Below, piece by piece: positions 48,712 through 57,998 of a stretch of 64,000 nt of DNA. The stretch spans positions 201,414 to 265,413 of the forward strand of contig DASXOB010000003.1 of the NCBI GenBank assembly GCA_036494545.1, read 5' to 3'. The notes below the pieces were generated by a model, which searched no databases, was not told the DNA's origin, and saw only the letters and a list, made by a program, of their open reading frames with translations. Each line of letters opens with the position of its first letter. The stretch's first letter is position 1. The stretch comes from JAICXG01 sp036494545 (GTDB lineage Bacteria; Verrucomicrobiota; Verrucomicrobiia; Chthoniobacterales; UBA10450). The position numbers and the translations under genes are program-made.

Positions 48712-50616
48712 ATGACCAAAAAACTAAGTCTCATTGTCATGATGCCGCGCTGGCGGCGGATCTTTTTCTCATTCCTGTTGACGGCCGCTATCCTCGCTGG
48801 ATTAGCAGCGATCAGTTCCTCGCGTGCAACGAATCAGGCCGGCTCGCCCAAGCAGAACGACTCGGCCAAAATCGCGCCGTGGGTCGCCGAACACACTGCG
48901 AATGGAGACCGGGCCGAGTTCATCGTCGTGCTTAGGGATCAGGCCGACCTAAGCGGTGCAGCCTTGCTGCGCGCGAAGATCGACAAAAGCCGTTTCGTTC
49001 GTGACGCGTTGTGGAACAAGGCTCAGACGACACAAGGTCCGATTCTGCGATGGTTGAGGGACCGCGGGATCGAGCATCGTTCCTTTTACATTGTGAATGC
49101 GCTTTGGGTGAAAGGCGATCGCGCCGTAGCCGAAGCATTAGCGGCACGCACCGACGTGGCGCGTGTAGAAGGCAACCCGCGCATCCAGAATTTCCCGCAA
49201 GGTCTTCGCGCGATTGAGTCGCCCACGAACTCTCCCGAAACGATTGAGCCCGGGATCAGTTACACCCATGCGCCTCAAGTGTGGGCGCTCGGCCACACCG
49301 GCGAGGGAATTGTGGTCGCCGGCGCGGACACCGGTTTTCGCTGGACCCATAACGCAATCAAGCCGCATTACCGCGGCTGGGATGGAGTAACCGCCGACCA
49401 CGATTACAACTGGCACGATTCCATTCATGACAGCTCCGGTAATCCTTGCGGCAACGATTCGCCTTTTCCTTGCGACGATGCCGGTCACGGCACGCACACG
49501 ATCGGGATCGCGATCGGCGATGACGGCGCAGGCAATCAAATTGGCATGGCACCCGGTGCGCAGTGCATCGGTTGCCGCAACATGGACGAGGGCGCCGGCA
49601 CACCTGCGCGATACATCGAGTGTATGGAGTTTTTCCTCGCACCATACCCTGTTGGCGGCGACCCGAGTCAGGGCGACCCGAGCAAAGCTCCCGACCTGAC
49701 GACTAACTCATGGGTCTGTCCGACCGATGAAGGTTGCTCGCCTAACACTTTGCAATCGGCAGTCGAAGGTCAACGTGCTTCCGGCATTGAAATGGTGGCA
49801 GGCGCCGGTAACAATGGGTCGGACTGCAGCACCCTAAAATATCCGCCTGCGATTTACGACGCCTCCTACACGGTCGGCGCGTTAAACACCGGCCAGGACG
49901 TGATCGCGTCTTTCAGCAGCCGCGGCCCGGTTACGGTTGATGGCAGCAATCGCCTTAAACCGGACATCACCGCGCCTGGGACAAATATCCGCTCTAGCTA
50001 TAACACCTCCGATGATTCCTATGCGATCTTGAGCGGCACCTCGATGGCGACTCCGCACATTGCAGGCAGTGTGGCCTTGCTCTGGTCCGCGCGCCCGGAG
50101 CTTCGGCCCGATCTGGATGCCACCGAAGGGACGTTGAACGGCGCTGCTGTCCATATCAACTCGAGCGAATGCGGTAACGGATCACCAAACAACGTTTACG
50201 GCTGGGGGCGAGTTGATGTCTTTGCCGCTGTCAAGGCAACCGGGACACCTACGCCGACACCTACACCCACGCCTCCCCCTCCTATAAGGGTCAATGTTTC
50301 CGTAAGTCCGATTGAGATCAGCGAAGGCGAAACAGCCACTTATACGGTGACTGCTTCATCAACCGTTACTCGGTCGATCATCGTTGGCTATGCCATGAGT
50401 GGCACCGCTACTAACGGCACTGATTACACACTCAGCGGTAGACCAAACCAGGTGAGAATCCCGGCTGGTCAGTCTTCCACAACCGTTACACTGACCTCGC
50501 AGCTTGATCAGGTGACCGAAGGCACTGAGACTGCCATCATGACGCTGCAACGCGGCCGGGGCTACAAGCTGGGCCGGGACAAGGAGGTTACGCTTCCAAT
50601 CCTCGAATCCCGTTAG
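48712..50616 (+). CDS. Secreted subtilisin-like serine protease (S8) with Calx-beta C-terminal domain
   Basis: 634 residues from the ATG at 48712; an earlier start at 48619 adds unsupported residues. Signal or anchor (RIFFSFLLTAAILAGLAAIS), I9-like pro-region (DQADLSGAALLRAKIDKSRF), catalytic Asp in VAGADTGFRWTHN, His in AGHGTHTIG and Ser in SGTSMATPHIAG. A TPTPTPTPPPP linker leads to a Calx-beta domain (VNVSVSPIEISEGETATYTV, then DYTLSG and VTEGTETAIM). The pro-region and catalytic domain are very close to the protease at 24149, but the tail differs. It is a paralogue pair with swapped C-terminal modules. Confidence 0.92.
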   Translation: MTKKLSLIVMMPRWRRIFFSFLLTAAILAGLAAISSSRATNQAGSPKQNDSAKIAPWVAEHTANGDRAEFIVVLRDQADLSGAALLRAKIDKSRFVRDALWNKAQTTQGPILRWLRDRGIEHRSFYIVNALWVKGDRAVAEALAARTDVARVEGNPRIQNFPQGLRAIESPTNSPETIEPGISYTHAPQVWALGHTGEGIVVAGADTGFRWTHNAIKPHYRGWDGVTADHDYNWHDSIHDSSGNPCGNDSPFPCDDAGHGTHTIGIAIGDDGAGNQIGMAPGAQCIGCRNMDEGAGTPARYIECMEFFLAPYPVGGDPSQGDPSKAPDLTTNSWVCPTDEGCSPNTLQSAVEGQRASGIEMVAGAGNNGSDCSTLKYPPAIYDASYTVGALNTGQDVIASFSSRGPVTVDGSNRLKPDITAPGTNIRSSYNTSDDSYAILSGTSMATPHIAGSVALLWSARPELRPDLDATEGTLNGAAVHINSSECGNGSPNNVYGWGRVDVFAAVKATGTPTPTPTPTPPPPIRVNVSVSPIEISEGETATYTVTASSTVTRSIIVGYAMSGTATNGTDYTLSGRPNQVRIPAGQSSTTVTLTSQLDQVTEGTETAIMTLQRGRGYKLGRDKEVTLPILESR

Positions 50617-50705
50617 ACTGCCGACAGGCAGGGTCAGATTTCAACTTGCACTCGAATCGCCGTAGCTTCGACTTGAATTCACTGCGGGGAGCCAACTCCC
50701 GTAAG

Positions 50706-51716
50706 CTAGCTATTCATTATCAGCACCACGCGAAACCGAGCGCGGCCGCTGTGCATTTGTTCGTAGGCTGCCGCGACTTCACTTAGCGGATACTTCTCAA
50801 TCATGGGATGGACATCGCCGATGGCGCTGAATTCCAGGGTGTCTTGCGAATCTCTTGCCGTCCCGGAATAGCAGCCTGCGACGGAGCGCCTTCCGGCGAT
50901 CATGGGCACCATGGATATGCTCAGCGGGTCGTTAGGCGCAGCCGGGATCAGCAGACAGCCATCGGGCGACAAATCTTCGACGAGGGCTGAGATCGCTTTT
51001 GCGTTGGGGGCAGTCGCCAGAATAACGCGGGCGCCCCCCAGCTTCTGTAACTCAGTGACGGTATCGGCGGAGGCTGAGTCGAAGTAATAATGTGCTCCTA
51101 GTTTCCTTGCCAGCTCTTCCTTATCTTTGCCTCGATTTAGCGCGACAGTAACAAAGCCCATCCTTCGCGCGTACTGGACTCCCAGATGACCCAGACCGCC
51201 AATCCCGTGCACGGCCACGACATCGCCGCCGCGCGCCCCGGAGTTTCGAAGCGCATTGTAAACCGTCACGCCGGCGCACATAAACGGACCCACCTCCTCC
51301 GGCGGCAATTCATCCGGCACCGCAGCCACGGCTTCCGCTCCTATAATCATGTAATCGGCATAACCGCCGTCGAAATCGATCCCGGTCACTTTGCGCTTCA
51401 GGCACATTGCGAAATCGCCGCGCCGGCATTGCTCACAGACAAAACAATGTCCCCCATGCCAGCCAACTCCCACTCGCAGACCCTTTGACCATTGCGTGAC
51501 GTCACCTCCAACTGCATCGATCCGAGCGGCTATCTCATGACCGGGCACGCGAGGATACTGGATCCCTGGCCAGAATCCTTCTTTGACCAGAACGTCACTA
51601 TGGCAAATTCCACACGCCTCGACTTTCACTCGAACCTGGTGCGGCCCCGGTTCAGGAATGTTACGGTCCACCAATTCAAACTCTGCGCCCGGTTTACTAA
51701 TCTGTGCTGCTTTCAT
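50706..51716 (-). CDS. Zinc-dependent alcohol dehydrogenase
   Basis: 336 residues of the medium-chain dehydrogenase family. Catalytic zinc ligands are in ACGICHSDVLVKEG (Cys about 36) and PGHEIAARID (His about 60), with a third Cys in GPFMCAGVTVYNAL. The structural zinc loop has four Cys in HCFVCEQCRRGDFAMC. The NAD-binding turn is VHGIGGLGHLGVQYARRMG. The pattern matches bacterial AdhP-type enzymes that oxidise primary alcohols. A TCGTTAGGC copy lies antisense at 50929. Confidence 0.92.
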   Translation of the reverse strand: MKAAQISKPGAEFELVDRNIPEPGPHQVRVKVEACGICHSDVLVKEGFWPGIQYPRVPGHEIAARIDAVGGDVTQWSKGLRVGVGWHGGHCFVCEQCRRGDFAMCLKRKVTGIDFDGGYADYMIIGAEAVAAVPDELPPEEVGPFMCAGVTVYNALRNSGARGGDVVAVHGIGGLGHLGVQYARRMGFVTVALNRGKDKEELARKLGAHYYFDSASADTVTELQKLGGARVILATAPNAKAISALVEDLSPDGCLLIPAAPNDPLSISMVPMIAGRRSVAGCYSGTARDSQDTLEFSAIGDVHPMIEKYPLSEVAAAYEQMHSGRARFRVVLIMNS

Positions 51717-51949
51717 ATTTGCTTTTCCCTTGAGGTTATATCGCTTCCTTTTTTAGTTATGCTCTCCTGAAGATAAGCCGATGAGGTAACTTCGGGTGAG
51801 AGCTGCCCGACAATTCTGGCCCGTCTTCAGCTTGGGACTCGATCGAATCGTGGGTCAAGTGACAACTTTGTGACATGCCTGAGATTCCAAACCCATTCCC
51901 CGCCCCATCGGTTGCTGCTTTCGGTTGCTTTTTCATTTCGCCTGAAATC

Positions 51950-54028
51950 CTATTTCGCTTCCGTGTCAGCAGTTAGTTTCTGAAAGCGTGGATTATCTCT
52001 TAGAGAATCAAACATGGGATCGAGACGGAGCAAGGCGGGCGTAAGTGGGCGAACCCAAACCAACGGACCGCGATAGGGAACCACGCGCAGCTTATCGAGT
52101 GCGTCGATAGCTCGATCCATTTCTCCCGTACCCGCCGCGACGCGCGCCAGAATCTCGGTCGCAAACGGTCCATACATGGCATCGTTGCTTGTTGGATTAG
52201 CCTTTTCCGCACGGTCACACATCTGAAAGGCCGCGGTCTTATCGCCCAGACTCATCTCGGTCAGGGCAAGATCCTCGAGAAGGGCAAAGTTATGCGGTTG
52301 CTTGACGAGGAGTGCTTCTAACTCCGTTTTCGCCCGCTGCCAGGTTTGTCTGGCCGTTTCCTTATCGCCCCCCACATCCTCCGCCCATCCCAGCCAGAAG
52401 CGAAGCTCACCCGTGAAATAGTCCGACGCGGCCTGCGACCTGGCTAACATTTCCTTTAACCGGGCAATGACCTCACCAGGCCGTCTTTCCAGGATCGCCT
52501 GGTAGACCTGGGCTTCAATGACAAAGGGCTCGTCCGCGGTTGGACGCAAAGGCGCGAGAAGCGCTGAAGCTGTTCTTAAATCCCCTTTCGCCTGCGGAAT
52601 CATGGCTTTGAGTGCGACCGTATCCATGTCATCGGGCGTAATGTTCAGCGTTTGATCGAGTTTCTGGCGGGCGGCTGAGAAATCGCGCAGAATGAAATAG
52701 GAAAGCGCATGCTGAGTGAGGAGGTTGGCATTACGTGGATCGAGTCGCTCCGCTTCGTTGAAGCAAGACTCGCTCTTGGACCATTGACCACGTCGTCGTG
52801 CCACATAGGCGAGCGACTCTGAAATGCGACTATTGTTAGGCAGGAATTGCAGTGCCCGATTAAAATAATGAATGGCGCTCTCATAATCCTTGAGACAACC
52901 ATAGTAATAGTAACCCTTTGCCATCAGTGCCTCTCCCAGGTCCGGCTGAAGAGTTAGCGCGGTCTCCGCTGCGACCCGGGTTTCTTCGCGCAGGTCGACG
53001 GTCGGCTGAAGGCTCTGGGTGATGTATCCAAGGGCATCGACGTAGGAAAGCAGCGCCCAACTGAGCGCGAACTTCGGATCGCGGCGGACAGCCTCGCGCA
53101 AGTACTTCTGCGCGCCAAGAGACTTGGCCGGAGTAATCCCACCCGTCTTCAACGTATAGGCCAGGCCGCGCAAATAGGCATCATAGGCCTCGGGGTTATT
53201 GGTCGGTCGAGCTGCAATGACCTTCTCTTCCTGGCCACTGAGCTTTGCCCGTAACTGGTCGGCAATGGCTTTGGCTATCTCGCTTTCGACCGAAAAGATA
53301 TCGGTCAGTTTGCGATCAAAGACTTCAGCCCAAAGATGCGAATCGTTCGCGGCCTTGATCAGTTCGACATTGACTCGCACTTGATCGCCATTCCTTTGCA
53401 CGCTGCCTTCGACGATATGAGCGACGCCGAGTTGTTGCGCGATCTCACGCAGATTTCCCGGCGCGGCTTTATAATGCTCGGTCGAGGTCCGCGAGATGAC
53501 CTTCAGGTCAGCGATCTTTGATAGCCGGGTAAGGATTTCATTCTGGATTCCGTCCGCGAAATAGGCGTTTGCCTTCTCACTGCTCAGATTTTCAAAAGGG
53601 AGGACGGCGATCGATTTCTCCGGGATATTCGCCAGCCCGACGGTGGACAGTGGCGCGGTGCGGCCCGCAGACTCGGAGCTGCGCGACAATCGGTAGGCAA
53701 AAAAGGCGACGGCTATTACGGCAACGACCATCGTTAGGGCGACAAGCTTTCTTCCGGTGCGATGTCTGGTGGATTCGTTAGGCAAGACCTCATAGGTCCG
53801 CTTGATTCCTTCCGGCGTAAGCTCAAAGGCCCAGGAAAGAACCAGAGCTACCGGGAAGCCGAGCAGGAGCAGAACCACGACCAGACGCACGGCCCAGTTG
53901 GGAATCTCGAAGAACGGGAAGACCTGGGTCGCGATTTGGATCAGCAGCCAGGCCACCACTCCATAGGCGACCGCGACGCGATAGACGTTGCGCCGTTTCA
54001 GTTCGGTGAGGAAGGTGGACAAGTTCAT
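51950..54028 (-). CDS. Membrane protein with TolB-like domain and TPR repeats
   Basis: 692 residues. N-terminal helix MNLSTFLTELKRRNVYRVAV is followed by two membrane spans (VAWLLIQIATQVFPFFEIP, LVVVLLLLGFPVALVLSWAF) and a third after a basic loop. Then comes a TolB/FlgO-like domain (about 145-265: SIAVLPFENLSSEKANAYFA, DLKVISRTSTEHYK, VEGSVQRNGDQVRVNVELI) and a C-terminal half of TPR repeats. This is the common adenylate-cyclase-type or transcription-activator-like scaffold with the effector domain replaced by a short membrane N-terminus. Role probably regulatory or envelope-associated. Three motif copies or near-copies occur at 52833, 53731 and 53775. Confidence 0.87.
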   Translation of the reverse strand: MNLSTFLTELKRRNVYRVAVAYGVVAWLLIQIATQVFPFFEIPNWAVRLVVVLLLLGFPVALVLSWAFELTPEGIKRTYEVLPNESTRHRTGRKLVALTMVVAVIAVAFFAYRLSRSSESAGRTAPLSTVGLANIPEKSIAVLPFENLSSEKANAYFADGIQNEILTRLSKIADLKVISRTSTEHYKAAPGNLREIAQQLGVAHIVEGSVQRNGDQVRVNVELIKAANDSHLWAEVFDRKLTDIFSVESEIAKAIADQLRAKLSGQEEKVIAARPTNNPEAYDAYLRGLAYTLKTGGITPAKSLGAQKYLREAVRRDPKFALSWALLSYVDALGYITQSLQPTVDLREETRVAAETALTLQPDLGEALMAKGYYYYGCLKDYESAIHYFNRALQFLPNNSRISESLAYVARRRGQWSKSESCFNEAERLDPRNANLLTQHALSYFILRDFSAARQKLDQTLNITPDDMDTVALKAMIPQAKGDLRTASALLAPLRPTADEPFVIEAQVYQAILERRPGEVIARLKEMLARSQAASDYFTGELRFWLGWAEDVGGDKETARQTWQRAKTELEALLVKQPHNFALLEDLALTEMSLGDKTAAFQMCDRAEKANPTSNDAMYGPFATEILARVAAGTGEMDRAIDALDKLRVVPYRGPLVWVRPLTPALLRLDPMFDSLRDNPRFQKLTADTEAK

Positions 54029-54189
54029 CCTTCGAGCGCCTCTTCAGAGGACAACTTCAGTCTGCCGCAGGGCGCGCGGATGGCAACGGTGCTTGCGCGA
54101 ATTAGGCGATGCCCGTAGGCGTAGTGGCGGGACCGCTGTTTCCGTTCCTTAAGCGAATTCGGACACGTGCGCTTCGGATTGGACGGATC

Positions 54190-54885
54190 CTAATCACTGA
54201 GTCGCGCCGGATCGCCGAAGACCATTCCAATCGCGCGCTCCGGCCAGACTTCAAAGTAGGTCAGGAGCAGCGCCATCAACGGCACCAAAATAAAAGCCAG
54301 GCCGTGGGTTATCATCATGAACATTGCAAGCGCGCGCAGGATCAGGAGATAGACATCCCAGCGGACGCGCTGCTTGAGCAGGTCTTCGGGCATCAGGTCG
54401 TAGCCTGACTGGAACGCCCTCCAGAGGTGTCCAACTGCGAGCGAACCGAAGGTGAACCAAAGCGCCTGCGAATGCTCCAGCTGACTGCGCAAGTTAGTGG
54501 AGTGGAAGAGCGGCTGGAGCGGAATCAAAGCAATCCAGTAAGGCAGACCTACGATGCCAACCAGAAAAATCCACGTCACGACGCCACGCACGATCTTCAT
54601 CACCAGGAGCTGGCTCTCCCCTTTCTTCTGTGACTCACGCAGGGCGCGCGGAACGAGCGCGGCAAGAATGGCCGCAAGCGCCGATAGCCCGTCAAACCAG
54701 TAGTTAAAGACGGCGAGCGCGGCAGACCACCCGAAGGCATAGATGCCCACGACCGGAATGAGATTGCGGGCCAGCGCGGTCCACGCGGCGGGCCGCGCCG
54801 CGAACTCGCGCAGGTGCTGCGAAAGCGATGGAGGCGCGATCGGTCGCCGTACGCTCGCGGAAGTCTTGGCTGAACGCTTTGTCAT
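54190..54885 (-). CDS. DUF6498-like membrane protein
   Basis: 231 residues with about five membrane spans. After a basic N-terminus the text NLIPVVGIYAFGWSAALAVF then NYWFDGLSALAAILAALVPR matches the DUF6498 pattern of a span carrying GWS and a conserved YW. The later spans include YWIALIPLQPLF and MFMMITHGLAFILVPLMALL. Function unknown. It is followed by the TolB/TPR gene on the same strand after a 161-base gap. Confidence 0.7.
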   Translation of the reverse strand: MTKRSAKTSASVRRPIAPPSLSQHLREFAARPAAWTALARNLIPVVGIYAFGWSAALAVFNYWFDGLSALAAILAALVPRALRESQKKGESQLLVMKIVRGVVTWIFLVGIVGLPYWIALIPLQPLFHSTNLRSQLEHSQALWFTFGSLAVGHLWRAFQSGYDLMPEDLLKQRVRWDVYLLILRALAMFMMITHGLAFILVPLMALLLTYFEVWPERAIGMVFGDPARLSD

Positions 54886-55077
54886 CTCAACGGAGTCCAG
54901 GCAGGTAGTGTTTCAGGACTTGAACCGATAAGATCCACGCGATTAATCAATCAGGAACCCAGCTGATCTGGAAGGCATTTAGGAGCGGATATTCTCTCCT
55001 TCCTGAATTTCTCATGTTCCAGTTGAAATCTCCCTTATTCACTTGCGCCACTCGTTTCAACTTGTTCTCCTGATCAC

Positions 55078-55587
55078 ATGATTAGAGCAACTCGCTTCCC
55101 TCGTTTTCGCGTCATGCATGCCTCGATGTTTATGGCCATCGCGTGTCTCTTTGCATTCTCGGCGCTGGCTGTCGCCGCAAATCCATCGAAGGACGACGCA
55201 CAAATCTGGAGCTCGGAGAAAGCTTATTGGGAATACGTCAAGGCCAATGACCTGGAAAAGTATCGGTCGCTTTGGCATGAGGACTTTGTTGGCTGGCCTT
55301 CCGTGAGTTCGAATCCACTCGGGAAGAGTCACATTACCGATTGGATCACAAACCAGACCTCTAAAGGACTGAAGTTACAGTCCTACTCGATTGAGCCACT
55401 GGCTGTTCGCGTAACTGGCGACGTCGCGATCGACCATTATCGAATTAAACTCCGCTGGGCCAGGGCCGGGACCGGCGAGGGAGCCGGTCCGGAAGCAACG
55501 CGGATCACTCACACCTGGATCAGGGTCAACGGCCGGTGGCAAATCCTCGGCGGCATGTCTGCTCCCGTAAATGCTGAGGGTAAGTAG
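55078..55587 (+). CDS. Secreted SnoaL/NTF2-like protein
   Basis: 169 residues. A signal (SMFMAIACLFAFSALAVAAN-like, about residues 13-34) is followed by an NTF2-like cone fold: IWSSEKAYWEYVKANDLEKY, LWHEDFVGWPSVSSNPLGKS, YRIKLRWARAG and THTWIRVNGRWQILGGMSAP. DUF4440/SnoaL-like exported proteins are very common; ligand unknown. TCGTTAGGC follows the stop by 10 bases. Confidence 0.82.
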   Translation: MIRATRFPRFRVMHASMFMAIACLFAFSALAVAANPSKDDAQIWSSEKAYWEYVKANDLEKYRSLWHEDFVGWPSVSSNPLGKSHITDWITNQTSKGLKLQSYSIEPLAVRVTGDVAIDHYRIKLRWARAGTGEGAGPEATRITHTWIRVNGRWQILGGMSAPVNAEGK

Positions 55588-55791
55588 CGCCTTCCTTCGT
55601 TAGGCCATATCTGACAAATGAGCTGAGAGTCGCCTGAATCCAGGCACAGCAAAAGGAGTAAGACTTATACAAGGACCATTAGAATAAGAGTCCTGCTTCT
55701 TCATTACTTTTCTTTGGACTCTCCGTTTTTACCTTGACGACAGTCTCTCTTTCCGCTAAGCGGGACGGCTTACACCAAAGAGTTTCTTACA

Positions 55792-57741
55792 ATGATCCTT
55801 ACTAAAATGTCATGTGCCAGCATCTTTGCTTGCCTGTTCTCGCTAGCCTTAGTCCCCTTTTCTTCGGGCCAACTGGCGCCGACCGAGAAGGTCAATCGCA
55901 TTGAGCCACAGGAGACCTATGATAATCCGCCGGCTCTTCCGCGGGTCATGCAGACTTCGCCGGCAATGATCTCGCAATTCAATTCCTTCACCAGCATTCA
56001 GGTCAACGTCAACGCCAGTGGCCAAAACATCGTTGGCGATGCGGCGAACGAGTGTTCGATCTCGGTTGACCCGACAAATGGCAACAAGAAGACGATCGGC
56101 TGGCGGCAGTTCAACGATGTCAGCTCAAATTTCCGTCAGGGCGGCTGGGGTTACACGAGCGACGGTGGCGCCACGTGGACTTTCCCGGGTGTCCTGGAAA
56201 ACAACGTCTTTCGCAGCGACCCGGTTACGAAATCAGATGAGGTAGGAAACTTTTTCTATCTCAGTCTCCAGTCGACGGTGCAGGAATCGTTCTTTTGCGA
56301 TGACCTCTGGCGCTCGATCAACGGCGGCCAATCCTGGACGCTGCTCTCGGGTGAGAAGGGTGGCGGTGGCGGCGATAAACAATGGCTCACGATCGATAAG
56401 ACGAACGGTCCGGGACATGGGTTCCAATACCAGTCTGATGACGGCATTAACTGCAGCGGCAGCGGAGTGCAGCTCCAGCGCTCCATCGACGGCGGAGTTA
56501 CGTGGCAAAGCCCGGTAAGTATTCCTAACTCGCCGGCCTACGGAACACTGGACGTTGATACCAATGGCAACCTCTATGTTGGCGGCGAAGGATTCAGCGA
56601 CTTCATTTGCGAACGTTCGAGCAATGCCCAGCTCGCAACGCAGACGCCAAGGTTTGATCAAAGCATCCACGTCAACCTGGGTGGCGGCCTCGGCAGCGGT
56701 GGCATTAATCCGGCCGGACTGACCGGGCAATGTTTCCTCGCGGTCGATCGCTCCGGCACATCGACCAATAATAACATTTACATGCTGGCCAGCGTGGTGC
56801 CTTCCGGGCGCAGCACAACCGATGTCATGTTCGTTCGCAGCACGGACGGTGGATTGACCTTCAGCGCGCCCAAGAAAGTCAATGACGACCCGGTTAATCC
56901 GAGTAAGTGGCATTGGTTTGGAACGCTTTCCGTCGCTCCTAATGGCCGAATCGATTCCGTCTGGTACGACACGCGAAACGCGGCGAATAACACCGACTCA
57001 CAACTCTTCTATTCCTGGAGCACGGACGCGGGAGTCACCTGGGCGCCGAACGTCGTGGTGAGCAATTCCTTTAATCCATTCGAAGGTTATCCTAACCAGA
57101 GTAAGATAGGCGATTACATCACGATTGTTTCGGATAACACCGGAGCGGACGTGGCCTATTCCGCGACCTTCAATTTCAACACGAGCCGAGGACAGCACGA
57201 AGAAGACGTTTACTACGTCCGCGTCGCTCCCACGTCCTCTGGCATCAACCTGGTCAGCGCGGCGTCGCGTCTCACTCATCGCGCGGCGGGCACATTCGAT
57301 ATCAATATGCCACTAACTGGTGTTTCCGGCGTCGAATGCCGTAGCGCCACGACTTACAATGCTGTCTTTACCTTTGACGCTCCTGTTACCTCCGGCGAGG
57401 TAACCGTCTCGAGCGGCATCGCCACGGTCGGAGCCATCACTTTCAGTGGCAATAGCATGACCGCACAACTCACGGGCGTGACGAGCGCTGAGGTTGTCAC
57501 TCTTCATACTCAAAACATCAATGGCGACGGACAGGCACATGGCGATGTTCCATTTGGTTTCCTTGTCGCGGATGCCAGCGCCGATCGGGTCGTGAACAAG
57601 CCGGATCAAACGCTTGTCCGGAATCAGGTGGGTCAACTGGTAACGAGCGCCAACTTCCGCGAGGACCTCGATGTCGATGGTCGAATCAAGTCTACGGATG
57701 AAAACGTGGTCAAGGCCGACAAGGGTCACTCGATCCCGTAG
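55792..57741 (+). CDS. Secreted sialidase-like (BNR) protein with dockerin-like C-terminus
   Basis: 649 residues. Signal peptide (SCASIFACLFSLALVPFSSG), then a propeller region with recurring Asp-box text: SDGGATWTFPG, INGGQSWTLLSG, IDGGVTWQSPV, TDGGLTFSAPK and TDAGVTWAPN. The sialidase Arg triad is not clearly visible, so it may only bind. A beta-sandwich domain (about 480-590) follows, also present in the protease at 24149 (PLTGVSGVECRS vs PLTGQPAVECRN). The C-terminus ends with two EF-hand-like dockerin loops (ADASADRVVNKPDQTLVRNQ, LDVDGRIKSTDENVVKADKG). Sharing of two modules with the protease implies a common anchoring route. Confidence 0.86.
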   Translation: MILTKMSCASIFACLFSLALVPFSSGQLAPTEKVNRIEPQETYDNPPALPRVMQTSPAMISQFNSFTSIQVNVNASGQNIVGDAANECSISVDPTNGNKKTIGWRQFNDVSSNFRQGGWGYTSDGGATWTFPGVLENNVFRSDPVTKSDEVGNFFYLSLQSTVQESFFCDDLWRSINGGQSWTLLSGEKGGGGGDKQWLTIDKTNGPGHGFQYQSDDGINCSGSGVQLQRSIDGGVTWQSPVSIPNSPAYGTLDVDTNGNLYVGGEGFSDFICERSSNAQLATQTPRFDQSIHVNLGGGLGSGGINPAGLTGQCFLAVDRSGTSTNNNIYMLASVVPSGRSTTDVMFVRSTDGGLTFSAPKKVNDDPVNPSKWHWFGTLSVAPNGRIDSVWYDTRNAANNTDSQLFYSWSTDAGVTWAPNVVVSNSFNPFEGYPNQSKIGDYITIVSDNTGADVAYSATFNFNTSRGQHEEDVYYVRVAPTSSGINLVSAASRLTHRAAGTFDINMPLTGVSGVECRSATTYNAVFTFDAPVTSGEVTVSSGIATVGAITFSGNSMTAQLTGVTSAEVVTLHTQNINGDGQAHGDVPFGFLVADASADRVVNKPDQTLVRNQVGQLVTSANFREDLDVDGRIKSTDENVVKADKGHSIP

Positions 57742-57778
57742 GTCGATCTCTCATTGCGCGGAGGAATCTCGCGCGCGT

Positions 57779-57802
57779 CCGGCAAATTTCGCCTTTTGCC
57801 GG
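57779..57802. terminator. Hairpin after the sialidase-like gene
   Basis: CCGGCAAA (57779-57786) pairs perfectly with TTTGCCGG (57795-57802) around an 8-base loop, 38 bases after the stop. No clear T-run follows, so termination is possible but not certain. Confidence 0.45.
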
Positions 57803-57998
57803 GGTCGGCAAGAGGACGCGAAAGCGAAGGTAGTTAGACGTCCGAGGTAGTCTACTATCTCCAATCTGGCCTACCCAGGTCTCATTAGAAAAGGAGCTAA
57901 ATGACCCTTTGCTTACTATTCGATAATGGGCAAGCTCACGCGCGGCCCGGACTTCCCTGCACGTCCCTACCTAACCAAGCTCGACGGCGACCCGAGCT

